Shown piece by piece: positions 16,643 through 25,525 of a DNA stretch of 64,000 nucleotides (its first letter is position 1; each line of letters starts with the position of its first letter). The notes under the pieces are model-generated. The model had not been told where the DNA came from, made no database searches, and saw only the letters and a list, made by a program, of their open reading frames with translations. The position numbers and the translations under genes are program-made. This DNA comes from Lacinutrix sp. (lineage in GTDB: Bacteria; Bacteroidota; Bacteroidia; Flavobacteriales; Flavobacteriaceae), in assembly GCF_029238095.1 (NCBI RefSeq), contig NZ_JAQWGS010000025.1:1-64000 (forward strand), given 5' to 3'.

Positions 16643-17065
16643 CTAAAATCTAATATTTAATTCTAAATCTTCATTTTTTAATTCAAATTTAGCATCGTTA
16701 TATTGTGGTGGACCATAACTTAATGGATTGTTAGACATGCCATAACTTTCAAGAGGCATTCTGTTAGTATCAAAATCCATTGCTTTGTTTTCATTTTCAT
16801 CATGCAGTACTAAAACAGCATAAGTGCCAGGAGCAATGTCTTTAAATATCGCTTTAATTTTTCCGTTTTCAATAGTTGTTTCAATACTATTTAAACCATC
16901 TGGTTTTACAAGAAAAGTGTTTTTGTTGTGTAGCGTTAATATTACTTTTCCAGTGTCGTTTTTTACGTTATCTATTGTAACAGTAATATTGTGGGTGCTT
17001 TCTTCTTGTGCAAAAGATAATAGTGTAGTAAAAATAATAACGAAGGTAAGTGCAATTGTTTTCAT
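16643..17065 (-). CDS. DUF2141 domain-containing exported protein
   Basis: A 140-residue exported protein. A signal peptide (MKTIALTFVIIFTTLLSFAQ) is followed by a single beta-rich DUF2141 domain. Recognisable blocks are VTIDNVKNDTGKVILTLHN, IAPGTYAVLVLHDENENKAMDFD (acidic, calcium-like loop) and the YGMSNNP motif near the end. Family members are periplasmic or outer-membrane-associated, but the function is not established. It stands alone between the dps terminator and the intergenic stretch at 17066-17383. Confidence 0.88.
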   Translation of the reverse strand: MKTIALTFVIIFTTLLSFAQEESTHNITVTIDNVKNDTGKVILTLHNKNTFLVKPDGLNSIETTIENGKIKAIFKDIAPGTYAVLVLHDENENKAMDFDTNRMPLESYGMSNNPLSYGPPQYNDAKFELKNEDLELNIRF

Positions 17066-17383
17066 GATATAAGAGATTTAATGTTAATGATACATCAAAT
17101 GTCTAATATTAATAGACTACTTTCTAAAGGTAATGACTCAACTGTAGATTTTTAGAGACCAGTTGTAATAATTGCTATAAAGTGTTAATGGTTTATAGTA
17201 AAAGTAAGAAGTATTATTATTGTTAAGTTTTTTTGCGATTTGGGAGTTTCGTTTACGTTCAAGATATAGTTCCGTTTCAATGCACTATATCGTTTGTAAA
17301 CGAAGTTAGCGTTTATTTTTTACAAAGTCAAGTACAGCACCTCTTAAACAACTTGTTTTAAGACCAAAAACACCATAAGAAAA
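17066..17383. other. intergenic region with structured inverted repeat
   Basis: No ORF of note. The main feature is the two-part inverted repeat at 17248-17304. A weaker stem (TCTTAAA 17342-17348 with TTTAAGA 17357-17363) lies just beyond the 3' end of the DUF58 gene and could be part of its terminator, but lacks a T run. Confidence 0.6.
17248..17304. repeat. two-stem inverted repeat
   Basis: TTCGTTTAC (17248-17256) pairs with GTAAACGAA (17296-17304), and GATATAGT (17263-17270) pairs with ACTATATC (17284-17291), with a 13-base apical loop. The stems are separated by internal loops of 6 and 4 bases. Its GC is higher than the flanks, and no second copy is seen in the window. It could be a dispersed palindromic element (REP or small MITE-like), or a structured RNA. 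Confidence 0.6.
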
Positions 17384-18715
17384 CTACAATAATCCGCGAG
17401 CTTTAATTTCTAAGTATTTATTAATGGTGTTTATGGTAAGTTTCTCTGGAGCTGTTAAAATACTTTGGATGCCATATTTTTGAAGTTCTTTAACCATTAA
17501 GCGTTTCTCGAAAGCAAATTTTTCGGCAATGGTTTTATGGTAAATAGCTTGTAAATCTTCGGCATCTTCTGCTATTAAAGCATCTAACTCTGTGTTTTCA
17601 AAAATTACAACAACTAGTAAATGCTTTTTTGAGATGGCTTGTAAGTATGGTAATTGTCTTTTTAAAGCACTTATATGCTCGAAATTTGTGTAGAGTAGTA
17701 GTAAACTTCTGTGCGTTACTTTTCGTTTTAATTGTGCATACAAAATACCATAATCGCTATCTGTAAATTGAGTGTCTATATTATACAAACGTTCTAGAAT
17801 TGTATTTAAATACGTAAGTTTTTGTATGGCTGGTAAAAAAGAATCTACCGTTTTAGAAAACGTAAGCATACCAACCTTATCATGCTTTTTTAAGGCAACA
17901 TTACTAAAGGCTAATGTAGAATTTATAGCATAGTCTAATAGTTTTAAGCCATTAAAAGGCATTTTCATTACACGACCAGTGTCTATAATAGAGTAGATGG
18001 GTTGCGATTTTTCGTCTTGAAACTGGTTTACCATTAAGTGTCCTGTTTTAGCAGTTGCTTTCCAGTTTACAGTTCTAAAATCGTCGCCTTGAACATAATT
18101 TTTTATTTGTTCGAATTCTGAAGTATTACCAATTTTTCTAATTTTCTTTAAACCAAATTCGGTTAAATTATTACTCATGGCCAGAAAATCGTATTTCTGC
18201 ATTTGAATAAATGATGGATACACAGCCACCATTTGTTCATTTTGAAACTTAAATTTTCGTTTTACAATGTTTAAAGCCGAAGAGCAAAAAACATTTAAAA
18301 ACCCAAACCTGTATTCTCCACGTTCTACTGGTCTTACCTTATAACTAAACTCATGAATTTCGTTGGGCTGAAGTTTAGCAATATAATTAAAATCTCTTTT
18401 TTGAAACTGTACAGGCAGCTCGTCTATAACAGATATTTCTGTTTTAAAAGGATAGTGGTTTGTAATGCTTATTGGTACAGGATTGTCATCACTATTCGAA
18501 AATTTATCAGGCAATAAACGTCTTGCTTTTATAGGGTTTTTTATGCGATAGAGCAGTAGTACATCCATAAAAAATAGCACCAAGATTACAACAGTTATAA
18601 TGCATGCTATTGGAAACAGTAAAGGTATCCAATACGATAATAAAAAGCATACTGAAGCACTTGCCAAATAGACATAGAAACCTTTGTGTAAGTATAGCGA
18701 TTTTATAAATTTCAT
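17384..18715 (-). CDS. DUF58 domain-containing protein
   Basis: A 443-residue protein with two N-terminal membrane segments (about 10-50) and a soluble region. The DUF58 signature lies at about 205-245: EFEQIKNYVQGDDFRTVNWKATAKTGHLMVNQFQDE. DUF58 proteins are von Willebrand-like partners of MoxR ATPases. The gene follows moxR after 39 bases, the usual order. The MoxR/DUF58 pair is thought to act in assembly or chaperoning of other complexes; targets here are unknown. The rest of the cluster consists of membrane proteins. Confidence 0.92.
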   Translation of the reverse strand: MKFIKSLYLHKGFYVYLASASVCFLLSYWIPLLFPIACIITVVILVLFFMDVLLLYRIKNPIKARRLLPDKFSNSDDNPVPISITNHYPFKTEISVIDELPVQFQKRDFNYIAKLQPNEIHEFSYKVRPVERGEYRFGFLNVFCSSALNIVKRKFKFQNEQMVAVYPSFIQMQKYDFLAMSNNLTEFGLKKIRKIGNTSEFEQIKNYVQGDDFRTVNWKATAKTGHLMVNQFQDEKSQPIYSIIDTGRVMKMPFNGLKLLDYAINSTLAFSNVALKKHDKVGMLTFSKTVDSFLPAIQKLTYLNTILERLYNIDTQFTDSDYGILYAQLKRKVTHRSLLLLYTNFEHISALKRQLPYLQAISKKHLLVVVIFENTELDALIAEDAEDLQAIYHKTIAEKFAFEKRLMVKELQKYGIQSILTAPEKLTINTINKYLEIKARGLL

Positions 18716-18754
18716 TTTTAAAGTTAAGGGTTAAATGCTAAAAGTGAATAGGTA

Positions 18755-19738
18755 TTAGCGTGGTACTTCTACACTTTGTACAATCATATCTATAACATTC
18801 TCTGTTGTCATGCCTTCCATCTCGCGTTCTGGTGTTAAAATAATTCTATGATTTAGAATAGGTTTAAGCGCTTTTTTAATATCTTCTGGTGTTACAAAAT
18901 CTCTTCCGTTTATGGCAGCAAATGCTTTTGAGGTGTTTAAAATTGAAATGGATGCTCTTGGAGAACCTCCTAAATATAAATGTGGGTGATTTCTTGTTTT
19001 AGAAACCAACTCTGCTATGTATTTTATTATTTTTTCTTCAACTAAAACCGATTGTATTTTTGTTTTATAATCTGCTAAATCTTTAGCGTCTAGAATAGGC
19101 TCAATTAAGGTCTGTGGTTTCTCGCCTCTACGTTCGTGATGCGTTTGTATAATTTTAACCTCGTCTTCTACGCTTGGATAATCTACTTTTATTTTAAAGA
19201 TAAAACGGTCTAATTGTGCCTCTGGTAAGGCGTAAGTTCCTTCTTGCTCAATTGGGTTTTGTGTTGCTAAAACCATAAATGGAGATTCAAAAGGGTAGGT
19301 TTTGCCATCTATTGTAGCTTGGCGCTCTTCCATTGTTTCAAATAAAGCAGCTTGGGTTTTTGCAGGTGCACGATTTATTTCATCTATTAAAACAATATTA
19401 GAAAAAATAGGTCCTTTTTTAAATTCAAATTCGGAGGTTTTCATATTTAAAACCGAAGTTCCCAAAACATCACTTGGCATTAAATCTGGTGTAAATTGAA
19501 TACGACTAAAATCGGTTTTTAAAACCTTTGCAAACAACTTAGCTGTAACGGTTTTAGCAATACCAGGCACACCTTCTATAAGTACGTGACCATCTGCTAA
19601 AAGTGCAACAATTAAGAGCTCTATAAATTCTTGTTGACCAACAATAACTTTGCCTAATTCTGCTTTTATTTGTGTAACAGCATGTTTTAAATCTTCTAAA
19701 GGGATTCTGTTATTAAATTCTAAATCTTGGTTTTCCAT
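18755..19738 (-). CDS. MoxR family AAA+ ATPase
   Basis: A 327-residue cytosolic AAA+ ATPase of the MoxR subclass. Walker A GVPGIAKT is at 56-63 and Walker B LIDEINRAP at about 117-124. Sensor-type ATQNP and LDRF segments follow, and the lid domain ends with the LTPEREMEG element. The start overlaps the 3' end of the DUF4350 gene by 19 bases. This MoxR clade is typically encoded beside DUF58 and DUF4129/DUF4350 membrane proteins, as here. Chaperone-type ATPase; client unknown. Confidence 0.95.
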   Translation of the reverse strand: MENQDLEFNNRIPLEDLKHAVTQIKAELGKVIVGQQEFIELLIVALLADGHVLIEGVPGIAKTVTAKLFAKVLKTDFSRIQFTPDLMPSDVLGTSVLNMKTSEFEFKKGPIFSNIVLIDEINRAPAKTQAALFETMEERQATIDGKTYPFESPFMVLATQNPIEQEGTYALPEAQLDRFIFKIKVDYPSVEDEVKIIQTHHERRGEKPQTLIEPILDAKDLADYKTKIQSVLVEEKIIKYIAELVSKTRNHPHLYLGGSPRASISILNTSKAFAAINGRDFVTPEDIKKALKPILNHRIILTPEREMEGMTTENVIDMIVQSVEVPR

Positions 19739-20952
19739 GTGTTGTTGGATTTATATGTTTCTATGTCAGCATTTAGTTTTTCTAAAGCTTCTTTGGTTAT
19801 TTGAGTACTGTTAGAAAGCATTTCTATGGCTTTAAACAGCGCTTTGGTTGCTTCTATTGTGTTATTACTTCTCAATGCTAAATTTGTAATAAAGGTATCG
19901 TCTATGGTGTTTGTATTTAAATGCAAATGGGTTCTAATGTACTCTAAAAAATGTTGAATTTTATGATGGGTAATGTCTGTATGGTTACCACTTTCATAAT
20001 ACATATTAGCAATAGTACGCGTAAATTCTAAAGTTTGATTTTTTAAAGGTTTTACAATAGGAATAGCACGTTGCTTACGTTTACCATCGAAAATAACATA
20101 AAATAAAGCACCAATTAGCATAAGGTAATAAGCCCAACGTAACTCTTTAGCTTTTAAAAAGACATAGAGTGGCGACGTTGCCGATTTTTTACCAGACTTG
20201 TAATAATTATCGAAATAAATGGGTTGTTTTGTATTTAAATACGAAAGTAATCCTGCGGTGTAATCTTTATTATCATCTTTTAAAATGAAATAATTGGTAT
20301 AAGCCTTTGGAAACAAATTTAAAATAATTTCACCTTCGCCAAAAGCTTGTTTTATAACGTTTGCATGATGCTTTTCTCTAATAGAATCGCTTTTTGAAGC
20401 ATTTGCTATTGTTGCTATTATTTTAGTGCTTGTTGTGTCTATACTTTTAAAATAACTCACAAAATTAGATTTTTTAAAAGCGTATTTTTTAATATGATCT
20501 AAATCTTTATTTTGAAGTTTTAAATTGAAAATATTATCAAAATTATTAAAGTTACTTACAACTGAAGTTTCAAGATTTAATGTATCTAAAAGTGTTTTCG
20601 AAATTTCTTCTGATGCTATAACAAGCGTATTTCCTTTAGCAGTCCACTCTAACAATTTGTCGAGTTCAGCATCATCAAATAGTACTTTTCCATTTAAAAA
20701 AAAGTAAGTGCCATTTATTTCTGTATTATTACTTAAGGTTTCAAAAGGAGGACGTTTTAAGTCTTTTATGTTTTTTGTTGTAAATATGCGTTCTAACTGC
20801 TCGTAAAACACGTAAGAACCATAAGGTATTTTATGGTGTTTGGCATAACTAGGAAACCAGTTTATGTCTTGTGGCTTATTATATTCTAAAACAATAATAA
20901 ACACAACAACTAAAGCTGTTAATGCAATGTATATTTTTCCTTTTTTATCCAA
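19720..20952 (-). CDS. DUF4350 domain-containing membrane protein
   Basis: A 410-residue protein with one membrane segment near the start (about 7-23) and one at about 275-292, between an extracytoplasmic and a cytoplasmic domain. The N-terminal extracytoplasmic part (about 25-270) matches the DUF4350 type by its SYVFYEQLERIF and LNGKVLFDD...LLEWTAKGNTLVIASE blocks, which resemble a GATase-like fold. The C-terminal part is helical. It is 1 base from the DUF4129 gene and overlaps moxR by 19 bases. Function unknown; likely part of the same membrane complex as its neighbours. Confidence 0.8.
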   Translation of the reverse strand: MDKKGKIYIALTALVVVFIIVLEYNKPQDINWFPSYAKHHKIPYGSYVFYEQLERIFTTKNIKDLKRPPFETLSNNTEINGTYFFLNGKVLFDDAELDKLLEWTAKGNTLVIASEEISKTLLDTLNLETSVVSNFNNFDNIFNLKLQNKDLDHIKKYAFKKSNFVSYFKSIDTTSTKIIATIANASKSDSIREKHHANVIKQAFGEGEIILNLFPKAYTNYFILKDDNKDYTAGLLSYLNTKQPIYFDNYYKSGKKSATSPLYVFLKAKELRWAYYLMLIGALFYVIFDGKRKQRAIPIVKPLKNQTLEFTRTIANMYYESGNHTDITHHKIQHFLEYIRTHLHLNTNTIDDTFITNLALRSNNTIEATKALFKAIEMLSNSTQITKEALEKLNADIETYKSNNTWKTKI

Positions 20953-20953
20953 A

Positions 20954-21688
20954 TTAGTTTTTTACTTGTTTGTTTAGATTTATAAAATCTAGTTTTAAGT
21001 TTTCAAATTTTATAGCATCTACTTCAAATTCACCATACCAAACATAATCATAAATTCTAGTGATTTTTTCAAACTGTGTCTGTAAAGTATTAGTTTGTAT
21101 TTCTTTAATATAGTCTTCGTTTGTTTTTTGTTGTTGCCACTCAATAATATTATGTTGCGAGAGTTCCTTAATGGCAAGTAAATAATAATATCTTATGGCT
21201 AGTCTGTAATCTTGTTGTTTTACAGCTTCTGTAATTAATGCGTTAATGTCTTCGTTTTTAATGATTTGCTCTTCGTCTGTAAATAAAATTTCAGACTTTT
21301 TTTGTTTGCCATATAGTAGGTTTCTACTATTCATTTTTAAAAACACACGTAGTAACAGAAAAATTAATACCGCAAGAATTATGTATGGTACCACTCTAAT
21401 AATAAACCAAAGAATACCGCTTGCAGCATCCATTCCAAAGAAAAAAGAAAGCAAGCGCATGAGTAAACTTATTACCCAACGTTTAAATTTTACCCAAAGC
21501 GAGTCTTCGTCTGCTACTGTCTCTTCGTAATTAAAATCGTCATTATTAGTATATTGTTTAAGGTCTTCTTTAGTAATGTCTTGTTTCTGGTAATATGGTG
21601 CAGTATTTTCATCAGAGATTGTGTTATCCTGAGCAAAGCCTATATTACAAACAAAGCAAAAAAGAAAAAGAAGCCTTAATATATGCAT
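20954..21688 (-). CDS. DUF4129 domain-containing protein
   Basis: A 244-residue protein with a signal-like N-terminus (ending GFAQ at about 17-20), one strong membrane segment at about 92-118 and a cytoplasmic C-terminal domain. The C-terminal block AIRYYYLLAIKELSQHNIIEWQQQKTNEDYIKEI, then FEKITRIYDYVWYGE, matches DUF4129, a family found beside MoxR/DUF58 and transglutaminase genes. It is 1 base from the downstream DUF4350 gene and 1 base from the upstream membrane protein gene, so all are co-transcribed. Function unknown. Confidence 0.85.
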   Translation of the reverse strand: MHILRLLFLFCFVCNIGFAQDNTISDENTAPYYQKQDITKEDLKQYTNNDDFNYEETVADEDSLWVKFKRWVISLLMRLLSFFFGMDAASGILWFIIRVVPYIILAVLIFLLLRVFLKMNSRNLLYGKQKKSEILFTDEEQIIKNEDINALITEAVKQQDYRLAIRYYYLLAIKELSQHNIIEWQQQKTNEDYIKEIQTNTLQTQFEKITRIYDYVWYGEFEVDAIKFENLKLDFINLNKQVKN

Positions 21689-21689
21689 G

Positions 21690-22580
21690 TTACGACTCTG
21701 TGTTACCTAAAGCATCAATTTTCTCAAAAGTTCCTGTAAAGTTTTTCTTTTCGTTAATATTAAAATAAATGAAGATGGTAACTATAATGGTTACAAAGTT
21801 TAAAAAGAATTTAAAGGCATAGCTTATAAGGTTTAAAACAATATAAATGGGATCTTTAAAATAGCTTAACGGATTTTCTCCTGGATCTATTTCGCCAGAG
21901 AAAACTCCCATTTTAATATAGGTATATATGGTTGTTGGCAGACTTAAAACACCACCAATAACGCTAATAATTAGCCCAACAACAAAGAGTACTAAAAAGG
22001 TTATCCACCATTCTCCTTTTACAAAATTAAAACTGTCGCTAAAGGCATCCATAACGCTTTTCTTTTCAAAAATCATGATACAGAAAACAACAGACATTGG
22101 CACAATAAGATAAATTCCAGGAATAATACATAGCATAAGCCCAATCCCAATTGCAATACCTTTTAGTATACTAAGTCCTATAAAACTCCAAAACGTATCT
22201 TTAACTTCAGTTTTAACTTGTACTTCGTTTACTTCACCATTATTTTCTGTATAAGATTTAATATAATGTAAGGTCGCAGAGTAAGCTAAAGCGTAAACCA
22301 TTATTCCTGTAAAAGACAATACCAAAATAGAAACAACAAGTAGTAAAATACTTAATTCTTCGCTATCAAAAGCAGAAGGTCCACTAGTTGCTAAAGCAGT
22401 AATGTCGCCAAAAGTGTAGAGTACAAAACCAAAAGAAACAAAGAAAAATATTAAGTATGGTAAAGTAATTTGTAATATTAGTGTAAAAAACGGTTTAAAC
22501 TCATGGCGTAAAAATGTAAATACATCTGATAGCATTTCACCTAACTCACGTTGTTTTTTAAATTGTATAAATTGTTTCAT
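21690..22580 (-). CDS. polytopic membrane protein in the SpoIIM/MoxR cluster
   Basis: A 296-residue protein with about six membrane segments and long hydrophobic stretches around 33-60, 75-105, 135-170, 190-225 and 250-275. The start KKQRELGEMLSDVFTFLRHEFKPFFT is cytoplasmic. The organisation resembles the DUF4013 / glycerophosphodiester phosphodiesterase membrane-domain proteins of related clusters, but I do not see the catalytic domain of that enzyme. It is 1 base from both neighbours. Function unknown. Confidence 0.78.
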   Translation of the reverse strand: MKQFIQFKKQRELGEMLSDVFTFLRHEFKPFFTLILQITLPYLIFFFVSFGFVLYTFGDITALATSGPSAFDSEELSILLLVVSILVLSFTGIMVYALAYSATLHYIKSYTENNGEVNEVQVKTEVKDTFWSFIGLSILKGIAIGIGLMLCIIPGIYLIVPMSVVFCIMIFEKKSVMDAFSDSFNFVKGEWWITFLVLFVVGLIISVIGGVLSLPTTIYTYIKMGVFSGEIDPGENPLSYFKDPIYIVLNLISYAFKFFLNFVTIIVTIFIYFNINEKKNFTGTFEKIDALGNTES

Positions 22581-22581
22581 T

Positions 22582-23571
22582 TTAATATTTATTAGTTAAT
22601 TCTTGAGTTTTTTTAAGTTGTTCTTTCTTATTTAGTAGTATTGGGTAATAAACGTAGTAAAACAAAATTAATGCTAAAGAGCCAGAAATTATTAATATGG
22701 CCAACCAATCTGGCATTTCTGTATGTCTTGTTACAAAACCTTCTAAAAATCCAGCGATTATAAAAAATGGAATAGTACTAATTAATATTTTAAGTCCATT
22801 TTTTACACTTCTAATAAAGGATTCTAATCTTGTATATGTTCCAGGAAAAAGCATCCCATTTCCAACAACCAAACCAGAACAACCTGCAATAATAATAACA
22901 GATATTTCTATGGTTCCATGAATCCATATCGTTCTAACAGATTCCCATAGTAAGCCTTGTTCGTAAAAGAAATATTGGAAACTGCCAAGCATAATTCCGT
23001 TTTGCATCATAATAAAAAGAGCACCAATGCCAAGCATAAAGCCATAACCAAAAGCCATAAGTGCTACTTTAATGTTATTAAGTGTGATTCCTAAAAACAT
23101 ATTAAATTCACCTTGTTCCTTATAAACTCCCATTGGATCGCCTTTTTCTATGTTCTCTATAGTCATGTTTACATAGCCATCACCTAAAAAGCTGCGAACA
23201 AAATCACCTTCGTTAGCTGCAGAAAAAGCGCCAATAACTACAAATAATGTAAAGGAGAGAAAGGCAACTAATAATTCGCGATGGTGTTGGCGAAATAGTA
23301 AAGGAAACTCGTGTGTAAAAAAAGTAAGGAGTCTATTTTTTGATTCTTTTTTAGTTTTATAAATTTTTTGGTGAGCGCTAGAAGCTAATCCATTTAAATA
23401 GGCTTCTGTATTACTATTTGGATAAAAAGTTTTTGCGTAACTTAAATGATCTGTAATTTCAATATAGAGACTAGACAATTCGTCTGGTGTAATTGCCATA
23501 TTATTTGACAGAACACTTTCAAATGTTAACCATTTATCTTTATTTTGCTTCACGAAAGCAGCTTCACGCAT
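22582..23571 (-). CDS. SpoIIM-like (stage II sporulation protein M) membrane protein
   Basis: A 329-residue membrane protein of the SpoIIM family. The N-terminal 100 residues are soluble, beginning REAAFVKQNKDKWLTFES. About six membrane segments follow. The family signature is the pair of blocks LGITLNNIKVALMAFGYGFMLGIG and WIHGTIEISVIIIAGCSGLVVG. In this bacterial phylum SpoIIM has no link to sporulation; it is fixed beside an RDD protein, MoxR and DUF58. It is the first gene of the minus-strand operon and only 35 bases from the divergent RDD gene. Confidence 0.9.
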   Translation of the reverse strand: MREAAFVKQNKDKWLTFESVLSNNMAITPDELSSLYIEITDHLSYAKTFYPNSNTEAYLNGLASSAHQKIYKTKKESKNRLLTFFTHEFPLLFRQHHRELLVAFLSFTLFVVIGAFSAANEGDFVRSFLGDGYVNMTIENIEKGDPMGVYKEQGEFNMFLGITLNNIKVALMAFGYGFMLGIGALFIMMQNGIMLGSFQYFFYEQGLLWESVRTIWIHGTIEISVIIIAGCSGLVVGNGMLFPGTYTRLESFIRSVKNGLKILISTIPFFIIAGFLEGFVTRHTEMPDWLAILIISGSLALILFYYVYYPILLNKKEQLKKTQELTNKY

Positions 23572-23606
23572 CTAGAATTGTATTAGGCTTTCAAAGAAAA
23601 GAAAAT

Positions 23607-24323
23607 ATGAAAGAATTTCAAATAGAAACCGCTCAAAATGTTGGCATTGTTCAGAATGCAGCAACTATTATGGACAGAATGTGGGCTTATGTTATAGATA
23701 CCATAGTTATATACCTCTATTTGTTTGCAGTAATTATGCTTTTAGTATTTTTAGATTTAAATATGAGAGACACTTGGGCAATATATTTATTAGTGTCTTT
23801 ACCTGCTTTTTTATATTATGTTTTGTTAGAAACATTTTGGAACGGACAAACCATTGGGAAGTACATTCTTAAAACCAGAGTAGTACGTTTAGATGGTTCA
23901 AAGCCAAGTTTTGCTAACTATTTTGTAAGATGGATTTTACGTATTATAGATGTTGTTATAACCTCTGGTGGTTTAGCAGCACTTGTTATTTTAATAAGAG
24001 GAAATGGTCAGCGAATAGGTGATATTGCTGCTCAAACCACAGTAATATCAGAAAAACGTAAAATTTCAATTCAAGATACTATTATCAGAGATATAGCTTC
24101 AGATTATATACCAACTTATAGCCAAGTCACCTTATTTAGCGATCCAGAAATGCAAACTATTAAGAATTTGTATGATGATGCTAAGCGTAAAGGAAACCAC
24201 AATGTTATACTAAAATTATTTTATAAGGTTAAAGATGTTATGGCTGTTGAGCCTAAAGAGCAGCCTATTGTGTTTTTAGACACTGTAATTAAAGATTACA
24301 ATTACTATACTCAGAATATGTAA
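23607..24323 (+). CDS. RDD family membrane protein
   Basis: A 238-residue protein with an RDD domain of four membrane segments (about 18-155). The family name motif appears as the Arg in TIMDRMWAYVID and the Asp pair near its end (GQRIGDIAAQTTVIS). The C-terminal 90 residues are cytoplasmic and helical. The open frame extends 38 codons upstream to 23493, into the divergent spoIIM-like gene. I chose the ATG at 23607 because it follows an AAAGAAAAGAAAAT stretch and gives the usual RDD start. It belongs to the SpoIIM cluster by its divergent position. RDD proteins are often ion or solute transporters; the role here is inferred. Confidence 0.88.
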   Translation: MKEFQIETAQNVGIVQNAATIMDRMWAYVIDTIVIYLYLFAVIMLLVFLDLNMRDTWAIYLLVSLPAFLYYVLLETFWNGQTIGKYILKTRVVRLDGSKPSFANYFVRWILRIIDVVITSGGLAALVILIRGNGQRIGDIAAQTTVISEKRKISIQDTIIRDIASDYIPTYSQVTLFSDPEMQTIKNLYDDAKRKGNHNVILKLFYKVKDVMAVEPKEQPIVFLDTVIKDYNYYTQNM

Positions 24324-24361
24324 GTAGCTTGTATTAAATTTATTTATAATCTTTTAAACCA

Positions 24362-24820
24362 ATGTTTATGAAAAACCTTTTCAAAAATGAAATCACTAAT
24401 GAGCTAATTAGTAGAATAGATAATTTAACAGCTACAACACAACCTAATTGGGGAAAAATGTCTGTTTCACAAATGTTAGCACATTGTTGCGTTGCTTATG
24501 AGATGGTTTATACAGATAAGCATCCTAGACCAAATGCATTGGTAAGAACCTTGTTAAAATGGTTTGTAAAAAAACCAGTTGTAAATGAAAAGCCTTATCC
24601 AAAAAATGGAAAGACAGCTCCTCAGTTTATTATTTCAGATGCTCGAGAGTTTGAAACTGAAAAAGAACGTTTAATAGGTTTTATATTAAAAACACAAGAA
24701 TTAGGAGCGGATTATTTTAATGGAAAAGAATCTCACTCTTTTGGTATACTAACGGTTACGGAGTGGAATAACTCATTTTATAAGCATTTAGATCATCATT
24801 TAAATCAATTTGGAGTTTAG
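24362..24820 (+). CDS. DUF1569 (DinB-like) protein
   Basis: A 152-residue cytosolic four-helix protein of the DUF1569 / DinB-like group. The family pattern is WGKMSVSQMLAHCCVAYEM at the start, which carries the first conserved His, and NSFYKHLDHHLNQFG at the end, with the second and third His, a likely metal-binding triad. No enzymatic activity is established. It follows the RDD gene after 38 bases on the same strand. The start could be the ATG at 24362 or the one two codons later. Confidence 0.82.
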   Translation: MFMKNLFKNEITNELISRIDNLTATTQPNWGKMSVSQMLAHCCVAYEMVYTDKHPRPNALVRTLLKWFVKKPVVNEKPYPKNGKTAPQFIISDAREFETEKERLIGFILKTQELGADYFNGKESHSFGILTVTEWNNSFYKHLDHHLNQFGV

Positions 24821-24859
24821 ATATTGAAGTAATAACAATCCAATTAATTTAACAATTCA

Positions 24860-25459
24860 ATGTTTTATATTATAGATATTTTAGGAACCATAGCCTTTTC
24901 TATTTCAGGAGTTTTGGTAGCATTAAATAAAAAAATGGATCCTTTCGGCATTTTAATTATTGCTTTTGTAACTGCAGTTGGTGGTGGAACATTACGCGAT
25001 GTTTTAATTGGTGAAACACCTGTAAGTTGGATGACTAATATAACCTTTGTCTATGTGGTTTTAGCCTCGACAATTCTAGCTGTTATTTTTAAATCGAAAA
25101 TAGATTATTTGCGTAAGTCCCTTTTTTTATTCGATACAATTGGAATAGGATTATACACTGTGGTAGGTGTAGAAAAAGGTATTAACGCAGGATTACATCC
25201 AATTATTTGTATTGCTTTAGGGACAATGTCTGCTTGTTTTGGAGGAGTAATTAGAGATATACTATGTAACGAAATTCCGGTAATTTTTAGAAAAGAAATT
25301 TATGCTACAGCATGCATTTTGGGTGGTATAACTTACTTTATTATAAAACGTTTACCAATAGAAGGCGATTTTGTTTTTATTATTGCTGGTTTGGTAGTTA
25401 TTGTAACACGTATTCTAGCTGTAAAGTTTAAGTTAAGGCTACCAACGTTTTATACGTAG
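24860..25459 (+). CDS. trimeric intracellular cation (TRIC) channel family protein, UPF0126
   Basis: A 199-residue membrane protein with seven predicted helices in two repeats. The repeat signature is the GTIAFSISGVLVALNKKMDPFG block and the matching FDTIGIGLYTVVGVEKGIN block, each followed by a glycine triad with an Arg: GGGTLRDVLIGE and GGVIRDILCNEIP. This is the duplicated UPF0126 fold now known as prokaryotic TRIC cation channels. Length is normal. It lies alone on the plus strand. Confidence 0.92.
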   Translation: MFYIIDILGTIAFSISGVLVALNKKMDPFGILIIAFVTAVGGGTLRDVLIGETPVSWMTNITFVYVVLASTILAVIFKSKIDYLRKSLFLFDTIGIGLYTVVGVEKGINAGLHPIICIALGTMSACFGGVIRDILCNEIPVIFRKEIYATACILGGITYFIIKRLPIEGDFVFIIAGLVVIVTRILAVKFKLRLPTFYT

Positions 25460-25525
25460 TTTTTAATACTATACTTATAATGAGTACGTTATTAAGTTAC
25501 ATTACATAACCTAGCTTAACATAAA

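Noticed and set aside
17342-17363. hairpin after the DUF58 gene as a terminator
   Set aside because: Short stem with no T run on the relevant strand.
23493-23606. upstream extension of the RDD gene
   Set aside because: It overlaps the divergent SpoIIM-like gene; the ATG at 23607 gives the usual family start.
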